DNA from: Setaria digitata
Lineage: Eukaryota > Nematoda > Chromadorea > Rhabditida > Setariidae
NCBI GenBank assembly: GCA_003640385.1
Contig: RCAB01000012.1
Coordinates: forward strand, 310,001 to 374,000
DNA: 64,000 nt
Reading direction: 5' to 3'
In this document: one piece after another, positions 43,921-56,700 of the stretch
How positions within the stretch are numbered: the first letter of the stretch is position 1
Layout: every line of letters starts with the position of its first letter
Program-made: the position numbers and the translations under genes
Notes under the pieces: generated by a model
Database searches by the model: none
What the model saw: the letters and a program-made list of their open reading frames with translations, nothing else
Told to the model about the DNA's origin: nothing

Positions 43921-46900
43921 ATGTTACCTCAGTTTTTTGCTATATATCCATCATCAGAAGGGAAAAAGTCTTTAAGCAGAAAAATGAAGATGACTTCTTG
44001 GTCTTCAAAATCTATTCTTAGCAGAATTTCAAAGAGTCATTTTTGGCATCGTACCAGTAATGACTATCAAAATGATCCAAATGATAGTAAAGCATCGATG
44101 ATTGTGATGGATAATTCTCAAAGGATCGATAATTTGAACTCGAACTCATTCACCTTAGTTGAGACTAATTATGAGCATATGGTTCATTCGAGGACGAATA
44201 AGACTGCATCTTTTGGCCGTTTAACCTTTTTTCAAAATCATCGTTATGCGAGAAGTTGTCAAAATACTACAGATTGTACGAATCGACGACGAACTTTAGC
44301 CGAACTTATCGAGAATCTTCTCTGCAGAATCTTTCACTTGCATAGTACGGTGAGGGTGTCATACGTCGGTCTTATTTCAAGGGAAATTGCTTTCCTTCCA
44401 ATTTAAAACATTCTTTATCTTTATGAACTTTTCCTCCAAGCATTCTCCACCATTTGATTGCTTTTAAAATATCCGTTCTGAATGTCGCACAGACTACTCA
44501 ATTCAGAAGTTTCGCTTGTGACAGAACTAATTTCTCGACATATCTCTACCGAATAGATTTTCAAGAAGTCTGTTCAAATTCCTTACAGTTTGAATTCAAA
44601 GAAGCTATCAAAATTGTTATGAGTAAAATTATTCTTGAACATTTCTTTTACCCCTGATGAAGTTACTTCTCATTCACAAATCACCTTTGATTTTTTTTTT
44701 TTCAACTTTTTGAGAAATATTCCAAAATTTTGCGCAGTCCTTTTAAAAGAAGAAATAACTTCAGGACGAAATCCCGCATCAGAACACTGAAAAAACTATT
44801 AAAATTGATGAAGAAAGAGAGACAAATGATCAACCTAGGTATGTTTTATTTCTTATATGAGCCTTAAAACGACAGTTTGAAAATGATGGTAACTTATTTA
44901 GACTTATTTGAATCATTAATTTTATCATTATAAATACTGCAGGAAGTTGCAAGAAGCCAGTAACTTTGTACTTCAACTACCGATCAAACTTCATAAAGTT
45001 AAAAATAAAATAAGGTAAAGTGGTTTTGTCTCCTCATCTGAACTTATCAAGGTTAAACATAATGCATAGTATCGAGACTCACTGTTGGTATCTTATACGA
45101 TGGAATGCTGAACAGCTAACTATCAAATTTCTTTTAAATTGAAGAAATGATACTCTCTGAATCATTTTAGTAGTCAAAATGAAGATTTAAAGTCATATCG
45201 TAGCATTGCGGAACGGCGTTTGGCGAAGAAAAATAGTATTGGAAGAAGAGGTGACAATGAAACATACAGTAGTAACGTTGTTGGAATACCTGTAGTATGT
45301 TGCTTCAGAATATTACTAAACTTTGCTTTTTCTTTCCCGTGATAAGAATCTTGTGACACGTTATTTATCTCAGATTCTTCTGTGGTACATGCATATTTGA
45401 CGTGCTGTTACGTCATATGTACGCTGTAAGCAGTCGAAAATTGTTGGGAAAAGTAAATGTGGAAAAAAATTTATCGGATGTTGAATAGAAGGAATTAATG
45501 ATTGTGATTATTGAATTCTGTTGCAGCAAAATGGATTTCAAGTAGAATCTGAATGGCCTACAACTCCCTCTTTGCCGAAAGTACAGATTGTAAATGTCCC
45601 AAGGTAAAATGATCAGTCTCCAAATAAATCTTGGAGCCGTTTGTGGAATATTTAACTGGTCAAAGAAGCATCGATGAAAACAGGCTTGACTAGCTAGTCT
45701 CATAAATTCTGGAAGAAAAGAATAAAGACAATTTACAGTAGTTGCCGATAACGATATTACGACTTTTTTAAGGTTCTTCTTCCCGAAAGGAGTTCCAATA
45801 TCGTTATCCGAGAATGAAGCAGCACTGAGACGAGTTAGTGATGTGTTCAGTGTCATTGGAAATAAGGTATTTACACATGGAGAAGATATCAGAAAATCGA
45901 GCTTTATTAAATTTTCTGTATTTTATTTTTCAATTTCAATTTAGATAGGTATGATCGATATGGCAGAAGTATGCAGAGCTGCAGGTATACCGATATATTG
46001 GAAACGAGCTGTCTATGATTCCTGCTGTAACCACCTGTCGAGACCAATCACCTTAGCTGATTTCGCTTCGTGGTGGAACAGGTGCTTTGCTTCGTGGTAG
46101 TCAAAGAAACTGAAGGCACACAAAATGAATGACGTTACTTTCATTAACCTGGAAGTGTGCTGAATAGTTATTCAAAGGACATTAGCAGTTGCCTCTTAAT
46201 TAGCAGTTACATAGTAAGCGTTGTCTACTCTGATTAACAGTATCTTATCGAATCCAGGATGACCGCAGTTGCACATGATGAAGCAGCCCGCTTTGTTTAT
46301 ACGCTAGCTGGGCCACATCGAAATTATTTGGCCAAAGAAGATTTGGCACCAATCCTTCGAGATCTCATCGAAACTTTCCCGGGATTGCATTTTCTTCGAG
46401 AAGCCGAAGAATTTCATTCAAGATATGTTGAAACGGTTTGTTTCTTTCGAAAACCGAATCAAAATTTTGCTTTTATCGTACTTAATTAAAGAAATTGATT
46501 AATTAATTCACTTTTTACTTAATTAGGGAACTAACTCATTTATTTTTCAAAAAATTAGAACTGACATACATAATCAAAGGTAATTAATATTATCCGTGAC
46601 AAGTGAGTATTCTAATTTGGAATAAATTTGAGCACATGGAAAATAATTTTGCTCAACAAAACTTATAGTATTACGAGATAAGCTGATTAGGTCATCCACA
46701 TCACTTATCTGTTGTCAAGGCTTATACATTTAATTTCTTTTAATTTAATTTTGCTAAATTCAATTTGCTTAATTAATTATTTTTCTGCTCTTTGCCTTAC
46801 AGGTAATAGTAAGGATATTTTGGGCAGTAAATCGATCGTGGAGTGGAAGAATAACAATTAATGAGCTACGGCGTTCGAATTTCTTAGAAGTAAGTTAATG

Positions 46901-48787
46901 AACGGAAGCTAAAGAATCATTAAATTGCTGTTTGTTTATGATTTTTCGTGGACCAAACTTTTTGCTTCCTCTTTAGCTACCTGTACAAAAGCATAAGAAT
47001 CTCAAGAAAAGAGAAGGAGTTATTTCTTATTTTAAATTTTAAAATTTAATTTGGATTACATACATCTTTATGCTAGCCAGGTATTATTGAACTTTGTTGT
47101 TTTGAGTTTCGAAATCATCCAAAGTTATCAATTCTTTTACCCGTAACCCGCAACTTTTTAGACAGTTAGGAAGTTGGAAACAACAGACGACATCAATGCG
47201 ATAACAAATTACTTCAGCTATGAGCACTTTTACGTAATTTACTGCAAATTTTATGAATTAGACAAAGATCACGACTTGATTATCAATAAACTTGACATGT
47301 CGCACCATTCTAATGGAGGTGAGAGCAGTCTAATATTAATTTTTTTATATGGCTATACAATCACATTGCTTTGAAATGTACATTGATTTTGTTTGTTTTG
47401 TAGTTAAAAATTGTGATAACGATTACGTTCAGTTATGCTTGTAGTATGATAGTTATAGACATACTCTATGTTTATTTGAATTTGATTTCAATTCAAGAAT
47501 CTCTTGCAGCACTTCCACCACAGATTATTGATAGGATATTTAGCGGGGCAGTGACAAGATCTCCAGCCGGAAAACGTATCCGCGAAGCACTTGAAACTAT
47601 AGGTTATACCGATTTTGTGGCATTTTTGCTTGCGGAAGAAGATAAAAGGCATCCTACCAGGTGTTCTTCTAATTATTTAAATTATTTGTGAACGAAAAGT
47701 AGCCAGATAAACCATAGATAGTTTTTCTTAAATGATTAATGAGAACTAAGATTTCAACGATTCAGAGGAAAGTAATAAATCTGACAAGCTCATTGGAATA
47801 TTTTCACATTGTTTTCTTGATAAATGTATTGCAATTCTTACATACTTTTACAGTGTGGAGTATTGGTTTCGATGTTTGGATTTGGACGGTGATGGTTTAT
47901 TATCAATGTATGAAATGGAATACTTCTACAATGGTGTTAAAAATAAAATGGATCAGCATAATATCGACTCAATGCGATTCGATGATGTAGTTTGTAATGT
48001 GAGCTGATAAGATGATATGATGGATATTGTCTGTTGTGCCATACTTTGATCATAATTATCATCTGATGAAAACTTGAAATTTTTTCTTTTCAGTTGCTGG
48101 ATCTAATACGACCAAGGCAACCGAATGCCGTTTCTTTATCAGATCTCAAGAAATGCCCGTTATGCACAAGGTTTTTCAATACATTTGTTAATTGGGTCAA
48201 GTATTACGAACAAGAAGCAAGTGAAGGAGAGCGAGCAATGGTGGTGTGTTTTTTATTCAAATTATTACATTTTGTTTCTTATGAATTTATTATAATACTC
48301 TACTTATAGGAAGAGGGCAATATTGCTTAGCATTTTCTGATGGTTTTCAAAAATTTTCATCATTACAGACTGACGGTGAGGAGGAATTAAGTGACTGGGA
48401 TAGGTACTGTTTGGAAGAATATGAGGCGCTTATGGCTGATGATCAAGAGAACGATGAACTTGAGGATATGTTTGTTTTAATTTTATTTCTTCTTAAATCT
48501 GCATTTCCTCAGTTCCTTCATATTTAGCATCTGCTAAGCACGCTAACTTTTCGCTTCTCTATTACTTCCAGTTGGCGGCTTAAGATCCATCTGTCTTCAT
48601 CTTTCCATTATAGTTTCGGTAGCTGCTGAATCAGTAAAGTAACGATTAGCCCAAGAACAATTACAGTAATTTAAATTTGGACGATGACGACGAACTGCTA
48701 ATTGGTACCAACGTTAGCACCACTGTCAGCATGTCATTGCGCGATTTTGCCGATTCACAACGATCAAAAATCCTAGAAGCAATATAA
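43921..48787 (+). CDS. PPP2R3A: PP2A regulatory subunit B'' (PR72/PR130 family)
   Basis: The B'' subunit binds the PP2A A/C core and directs its substrate choice, with calcium-dependent control through EF hands. The C. elegans B'' protein RSA-1 works at centrosomes. Fifteen exons join in phase to 697 residues: 43921-44349, 44765-44838, 44943-45014, 45171-45294, 45527-45603, 45773-45866, 45945-46081, 46258-46435, 46803-46889, 47162-47318, 47510-47660, 47854-47998, 48094-48240, 48369-48469 and 48667-48787. The N-terminal 250 residues are basic, Ser-rich and not recognised. The conserved core runs from [14 protein letters not shown] through [58 protein letters not shown] and [19 protein letters not shown] canonical EF loop [12 protein letters not shown] follows. 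The tail has [19 protein letters not shown], as in the family, and an acidic LDDDDELL end. Exon 1 is chosen from the first ATG of its open frame. Confidence 0.93.
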
Positions 48788-50453
48788 AAAATATTTAAAC
48801 AAAAAAAAAATAACCGCTCCAAATTATCGATTGACCCAAGAAACACTTTACAGGAATGGATTCAAATTATGTATGTTTAACACTGTTTGACTTTTATTTG
48901 TTTGTTTAGAGCAATGTTTATTTCTTGTTGTGGATTTTTTCTTTTTCCCTAGTTTTACCAAAAGTTAATGATACTGAAAAATAAGTTAATGATATTGACT
49001 ACCAAACACACAATTGATTACTATGACTGTAATGATAATATTACTGAGACTGATATTATAGGGAAGTAATCAGCTCACTATGATATTAGTAAATAAACTG
49101 TTAAGTACACTGCACCAACAAATGGGAAAAGAGACAGCAGAATGAAAATGGTAAAAGAAATAAAAACTAAGTTATCTGAAGTACAATCCTTTCTTCCGTA
49201 AATTCCGAAATCGAGATACTTCAAAATCGAAAAAAAAAAAAACAGGAGATATTCAATTTGTTGCGGCTAGGATTATCTTGGGAAAAATATCTGGAATTTT
49301 TTGTTTTGTCGTCTCTTCATTACGGCATTGATAAACAGCAAAATGGATGGAATTTCTGTGAAAAGGCCGAACTCTCAAGTATGCATATGAGGAATGCACT
49401 TTCAAAAAAAAAGCCCACTTATGAAAATGAATATGAAATCAGCGGCTGATATAGCGAACATAAATCGAGACTGGGCCAAACTCCATTGAAATCCCATCCA
49501 TTTCATTGGTTTTCAGCCCTTTCTGCACTAAAAATTGCCTCTTTCCAGTGGGATTTTATTGATCTCAACATCACAAATTTTTTCTTTATGAAAAATCATA
49601 TTGAACAAAATTACTGTGTTATGTTAGACCGTTAGTGTAGTTTCAGCCTAAAGTCCTTCTTCAAATTTCATGTTAAGCTGAAGTCTATTCAGTACAACAC
49701 TCATAGAAAGTCCCGTCCATCATTTTTCATGCTGTAAAACAATTTGCAGTACAATTTCTTTAAAATGTTTGGATGTGCCAGTATTCAAAATGGTCTAATA
49801 AATGTTACATACTTTTTGCTGGAGAGATAATCACAACTCTTTCTGGAATTGGTGAGATGGAGAGTTAATGTCGACACAGCTATGAATATACGATCTAATG
49901 TTCAACTCGTAAATTATCAAGCATTTTGCAATTGTTCACAGTTGTTTCAGTAGACCTCAATAAATGAAACATAGCTCAAGAGCATTTTAGCAATCTTCAC
50001 AAGCCAAAGAGAGAATAGATTTTCGAACTTAAAACTATTTTAAAAGAAAGGGGACCGACAAGCAAATTAAACATCTCAACACCACATTATCAAGAAGTTT
50101 CAGAAGCTGCGCATAAATCTATCCCGCTTACACTACATTTGCATACCAAGAAACAATGAGAACAAAAATCAAAGACCGCCTAAATCTTTACACTTTAACT
50201 CACCTTCAGTATTTAAGCTCCAACAAAATTTTCGTGTAAACTCTGTCTGACAGAGGTTAAGGAAATCAAAGCAATCAAAGTCTACTGGCCAGATTCGAAT
50301 CCGAAAACCAGAAGGAAACTGCTGATAAGGATGTATACTCCAAAGATAAAGCCATGAATGAAAACTTTAATTAACAAGAAATGTAAATCAGAAATACAAA
50401 AAGTACAAATAAAAAGGTAACAAAATGCATAAAATATTGACAAGCCAAAAGAC
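48788..50453. other. Intergenic, convergent 3' ends
   Basis: AT-rich sequence between the convergent PP2A B'' and snRNP G genes. It contains a small duplicated phrase (gttaatgat near 48964 and 48985). The open frame at 49258-49449 has no recognisable content. Probably 3' untranslated regions and spacer. Confidence 0.5.
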
Positions 50454-51127
50454 CTATCGCTGATCCAGTCGTTCTTTGGGTTCCATAATAACTATCGAGT
50501 TACCGCGAATAACAACCATTCCGATCTCGTTTTTGTCGCCATTCTACAATGCAAAAATCTCTTATCAAATATTAATCTTGTATGAAGGAATCTGAACTCT
50601 ATAAAAGAGGAAGGTAAGGAAGTAATAGAAAGTCTAGGAATTTAGATCGTGCTGAAACACTATAGAAGGAAGAAAATAAGGACTTTTTTTTTTTTTTTTT
50701 ATACTTTTTTTATATTTATACAGGGATTGGAAGAAACAGGATTAAAATAAAGATGACGCAAATGACAAAATACCAGTCTAATTCTGCCCCTCATTTCATA
50801 ACCTCTTTGACATTCGTTCAAAAGAGAAGTATACTAAAAGTGAACTGAACAATTCATTTAATCCCAAAATGAACATCGTGTGAACTTCCGCTTCATGAAC
50901 TTAGAAAATGAAGTTCCACCAACCGACAAGCCATTGAAAGAACAATTAAAACAGCTGGAGGAATGGTGACAGAGAACCTTTAAATTTTCGACAGCATCCT
51001 CAACAACAATATTCATAAATGGATCGAAGCCTCTAAGGATGCCTGACACACTTCGATTACCGTTCAGTTTCAGGTCAACCTGTTTGTCCATATATTTTTT
51101 CAGTTCGGGAGGGTGCGTCTTGCTCAT
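50454..51127 (-). CDS. SNRPG: Small nuclear ribonucleoprotein G (Sm G)
   Basis: One of the seven Sm proteins that form the ring around the U-rich Sm site of spliceosomal snRNAs; the C. elegans orthologue is snr-7. Two exons (50978-51127 and 50454-50543) give 79 residues, close to the 76 of human Sm G. Translation starts [19 protein letters not shown]. The Sm1 motif is seen as [21 protein letters not shown] and the Sm2 motif as [15 protein letters not shown], including the RNA-contacting RGNS residues. The intron of 434 bases falls after VENLK in phase 0. The gene is divergent from the RNF19-type gene, about 1 kb away. Confidence 0.96.
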
Positions 51128-52171
51128 CGCGCTTTCTCCTTAGCTTCACAGTGCAAATCTACAAGGTACAACAGATGAAACGCTCAATCTGAATGAGCAC
51201 TAAGCCATTAACGCTCCAGGTGCAGGAAATTAAAGGCAAATGAGGGACTGATGGAACAACTGACAGGCTTGTAGCTACTAAATAAGTACACGTACACTCC
51301 CACAGCTGACACGATCTCGAAAGAGTACCAAGCGCTAACCAGGCCATCTCAGTCCTATCGTGACATGCCAAACCGGATTTTTGGCTACTCGTCTTCCGAC
51401 CGTTCTTCTCACCATCAACTGAATTTTGCAACTATCGCGATGAGTCTTGAAAAGAAGAAGGAAAAATAGCTGGGAGAGAGAGAAGGAGAGGAGGGAAGGA
51501 GAGCAGTCTCTGGGAAAGTGAAAAGGGGTGTTGGGAAGAGAATGAAAGATTTATGGAAGATCAACATTTTCAATGGTAGTAATGGGGAGAAGAGAGATAA
51601 AAGGAGCACGTATGGAGAGTGAGTGTCTCAGCGTAACGTCTTTTTGGCCAGTCGGTGTAAATTACTTTGTTGTTATTTCCGCGTGGTCGTGCTGTCCAGG
51701 TCATTGTATTTCCTACGTGGCTTTCAAGTGCTTCACGTAAAAATGGGACGTTACTCGTGTTTAGTAAGTGGAAGCAAGAGAGAGAAAAAGGAATTCCACG
51801 TAAAATGTGTTTGTTATATTGTCCGACATCATTCGGAGCCTTGTTATATTTAGTGAATTAGTCGGTTCTTTTCTCATTTCCTTGAATTTGCGCGTAAAGG
51901 ATGGGGGAAATAAAGTGCGTGGTATATTTCGTGTATTTTGTCAATTGTCCTCCATTTTTTCCAGTGTCTTTTCCATTTATTACACCTGTTTTCTAACTGT
52001 TAAGCGAAAAATATGACGCCGTTTGAGTAGTTGCATCCTTATAAAATGTTTATTCTCTTGAAAAGAAAAGAGAGTTTTTATAAATTTAGTAATGAGTTTT
52101 ATGAATTTACGAAAACTTTTTTTTGATAAATTTACAAATTTGATCTATGGTTTCTTACAGAGCCGATATTG
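51128..52171. promoter_or_regulatory. Divergent promoter region with polypurine tract
   Basis: This 1 kb lies between the snRNP G start and the RNF19-type start. It holds an unbroken 32-base purine run at 51472-51503, rich in GAGA, within a purine-biased zone reaching about 51560. GAGA-rich tracts are common in animal promoters that keep chromatin open. An acceptor-like tttcttacag at 52151-52160, 11 bases before the RNF19 ATG, could be a splice-leader or 5' UTR intron site. Confidence 0.5.
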
Positions 52172-53715
52172 ATGAGCCAGAAGAGGAAGACACTTGGAAC
52201 AGTTACGGAATGTACCGAGATTTGTGATGATTCGGTGTCTTTATTGGACGATGCCAGTTTTTTGGCTTTAAATACTCCGGGATTTCTCATCGGTAAGAGG
52301 ACAGAATGCTTAAAAAAAAGTCCAATTTTATTAGGTGATTTAGTATTTCCGGTTCATACCACTGTAGTATAAACCGTTTTATCCTGCTGAGATGGTAATC
52401 TTCTTTAAAGGAGAGAATTTAACAACTAAGAAAGGTAGCATCTGATGGAAAATTAAATTCCTTTGGAATTCTGTACTGTAAAGGATAAAAACAATCGTCG
52501 ATTATTTCAAACATTTATTAGTAAAGTATAGGACTAACACATATATATGTGGAATGATTTAACGCTGAAGTTCCTACAGCAGAAGAGTGCGGTGAGATGG
52601 CAGAAAGTGATGAAAGAGATAAGGGTAGATGGATTCATGCAAAGCCATCAAGATTGAATTTTGCATCATTATTTCATACTGGGTCACATCGGAAATACAA
52701 GAGGTTTGTGTTTTTTCTATCATATCTTTTATTAGCAGAGAAAGGTTTTTTTTTTTTTTTGTCATATCATCAAAAAATTGATGAAATAGTGCATTGTTTA
52801 GCTCTATATGGAGCATAGCTTGCTGAATCTACCAATAATAGTTTTTCTTCACGCATTTGTAACTATTTTAGATTTACTTTTCACAACTAATTTGTCAATA
52901 GTTTAGTTTTCAGCATATACAAGGAAACATAGAATATAATGTTTTCTCACTGTCGTTGAAAATATAGAAGAACTTGTGTTCTCTTATTTTCTGTTTCCTA
53001 AATTTTGCCTTTTATTAAATAACACTCAATTCAAAATTTTAACTTTCAAGTTTTTAACTCCAGTGCATGGCATATTTTTAGATGTTTAGTAGTTTTCATA
53101 TTAAATTGCAAGGCAAAGTTATTAATAAAGTAATGAGTCAGCGTTCAGGTAGACAAGGCAATACTCTGATTGGTAAGCTGATTGGAGTAGACGTTGAGGC
53201 AGTAGTGGTGATATCTTCCTAGTTAAAAGTCATAAGGTGTCATTTTGGTGGCCTTCAAACATATTGAAAGGACTGATTTCCGGTTGCAGAAGAAGTCCTG
53301 TACTTTTTAAAATGAAAAAGTCACTTCCGAATATAAATTTCTTTTGTGTTCGTTCTTAGAAATTTGTAAAACCTTATTAACAGATGTGCTTCCACATCGG
53401 ATTGATGAAGGTACAGCTGAAAGCTTGCCTTAGATATCACATCATCTGAAGTTATTTTGTTTAAAATATCTTCTTTATGGGAATGTTTGGAAAATTCCAT
53501 AAGCAGTCTTACAAATCGCAGCTTTTCGTAATGTGTTTCTGTTAATTCATAATGTATTTCTGTTAACTTTTTTTCTGCAGTTTTATATGAAGTCAATTCG
53601 TTTAAAGTTAAGTCGAGAAGTTCATCGAGCGGAAGAAATGGAGAATGTAGGAGCCTTAAGTCGGTTTCTGAAGGAAGCTTCTGCGAGCTTTTAGCAGCGG
53701 AAAATATAGTTTTTT

Positions 53716-53748
<33 letters not shown>

Positions 53749-56700
53749 CATGCTTATTCACTAATACCAAAGTGTAACGTTTTTCGAACGAGAAATTTGG
53801 TATGCATAAATTAGATTTGATATATATCAGTGAAATTTACTTGCAAACCACTCCCATTTCAAGTTCATCAGCAACACGAAGCGCAGATTGACAGTGATGA
53901 TTCATCGTGCATTTTGGTTATATCATGAAATGTTACTTGGACGAATCGATTTATATTAGGAACCCCAAACCAAAGTAGCTATGTCTTATAGCTGAGAAAT
54001 TGCTGTCTCGTGTTTCGTTTTATCCAAAATATATGTGCATCAGACTTGGTGAAGTGGTTTGGCGATCACAAATTATCTAGTATTTCAAGATCACCTCTTG
54101 TTCGTTGATTTTATGAACACAGTAATTAGATGTGCTATTCTTTAGTTCAATAACTGTAGCTTGTTACAAAAGATTTGCTTTTTCAATTGTCTGACACATA
54201 TATATCAGGTAGTTTTTTAGTTTTTGGCATTGTGAAGTACATTGCAATTCTTTTTTTGATTTGCTTTGCATGCCATTCAGTGTTCACTGTCATATTGCTT
54301 AGTGAGTGAACTGTTTGTTCATCAGAAAATGCTTTGTTTTCGGTCGTGATTTATTAGAGATCGCAGTGGAATGTTGTATTGTGCGTGCATCACTGCTTCT
54401 GTTTCATGTTCCACTCATATTTTTGTTCGCCGTATGAGTACTTTGGCCATTACATGTGTGCGAAACGTGTTCCTATCTTAATTAACATCTAATTACAAAT
54501 ATTTTGTGAGTGGAATCATTATATTGTATTGTTTGCCATTCTTTAGAGGATCAAGTACGGTTAAACACAAGGTTACTTTTTTATTTACTTATTTGATTGT
54601 GTTCTTTTCTATGAATTTAACTTGTTCTTGTCGAAGATTGTGTCGGTTTCCCTTCAAGTTTCATGTCTATTTATACTATCACGTCTCTTTTGAATAAGGA
54701 GATATGACATGTAGCATTGTAATCTGTATCAAAGTTATGGGTACGAAGAATCGTTGTATAGGTATGATGTATAATTTAAAGTTTATTTAGATTTTAGGGA
54801 AGAATGTTAGATATGACACGGAGTCTTTTTTTTTCTCTGTTTTTCATCGGATCCAAGATATTTCTAATCACTTGAATAGTAAAGGTGTTGTGCCTAAAGA
54901 TCACTGTCAAATGTGAAGTGTTTTAGCTATCATAATATTTTGGAGAAATTTCATTATTAAAGATAAGGCCTAAAATCGTGTTTTACATCCATGTTAGAAA
55001 ATTATCGGAATTGTCCCCGTTTCAGAAGTAGTAGTGTAATGGATATAGCAACAACAAAGAGCATCGATGAAATGAATGAAACAAATCACCCATTGTCTAA
55101 TGCAAATGCTGGATCTGTACCACACTTAGATTCTCGAATTCTTCAGGGCAGCTGTTTATCAAGTGTTGGTGAGCAGTCACAATGTGTACATAGTGAAGAC
55201 GAACAAGGTGAATATCTTATAATATTTCATTGTATTATAATTACCATCATATTCGAGTGTATATGGCCTGGTATATTAAGTATGAAAGTATAGAGACTAT
55301 CTGAAATAAAGTGATGACTTAATGAGTCAGAAATCCCTAATTAGCCAATAAGAAAAAGAGTTTTATTAATTTGCTCGGAACTTACAGCGGCATTCTTTGT
55401 TTTGAGCAGTCCTAATTGTTAAGGGTTTCATATCTTAATAAATAAAGTGTACAGACCATTTAGTTGTGTAGAAGTTATTCAATTATGTATGATATTTTTA
55501 AATAACAAAATCAGATCTAAGTGTTTCTAAAGATTAATTCTTTTCTTTTTACAGTTAGCAGCAAAGAGAAAATAATTTAAGAGAATATTTGAAGAAGAAA
55601 GATTTTAGGATTCTTTTTAGTAGGCTTTACTGTTAATGGGAAAGGAGCAGATTTTGAGCGTGCATTTCAAGACTTTGGTAACATGTTTTTATATTTTGAT
55701 GCAGTTGCCACATCAGATAGCAGTTCACTGCAACCAGTGCCCCAACATTTGCCGCTGAATAATTCTTCCGGACTATCGCGAAAATATTGGGAGTGTCCAC
55801 TGTGCTTTATTCGACAGCCATTAACGAACTTTCCCCGTCTTTCCTGTTGCAGTCATCGGTCATGTAAAAGTTGTCTTGTACAGGTTAGCTTCCCTTGAGT
55901 TAAATTATATTTGAGTATCATATTCGTAGAGATTTGGCACGATTATCAGAAATATCTCACATAAGAATAGATGTGCGTGAAGAAAACTAGAAACCAGACT
56001 ATTAATTCTGTTTCATTCATTAGCCAGGTTTCTCTTTGAATCACTTCGTCTCGTCATTCAGCTATAAAAATAGTATTGGTGATTTACATAAAATTTTTGT
56101 AGTCGTTTGCTTCATAATAAGAAATCTAAGACTAGAACTGTTTGCAGTATCTGCAAGTTGAGATAATGGAAAGCAGGGTACAGTTAACATGTCCGGAATG
56201 TAGTGAGCTACTTCATCCAACTGATATTTACTATTTGATGTCACACTGCCCTGATCTGATAAAAAAGTATGAGACATTTGCATTACGGCGTGTTTTAATG
56301 ATGGATCCAGACACTCGATGGTGCCCAGCTCCCGACTGCACGTTTGTTTCAATTTAAAGTCTTAATTTTTTTTTCTCCTGGAATGTGAAATTGTTGTTAA
56401 TTTGTGGCAGCAGTGTTTTGCGAGTCGGTAAGAATGTCAGTGCCAAGACATTTTAAGAATAAGAGATGTTGTTACATATTACTCTTAAAAATAGAAATTT
56501 ATGACTGGTTTAACAAAGGGATGAATTAGAATTTTTTTTAGCATCGTGAAAATGTGCTATAATCGAGCTGCGATACAATGAAAAGTAGGAAGGTTTTTTA
56601 AAACAAAGGCATTAACAGATAAATACGGTTGTTATTTATTATGCCTGAGTGTGAATTTTGTCGTACACTATTTCTCTGAATACTATGCCAAAATTTAGGT

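Noticed and set aside
45413..45856. 147-codon open frame on the minus strand
   Set aside because: It spans two PP2A B'' exons and the introns around them on the opposite strand. The plus-strand model explains the sequence fully.
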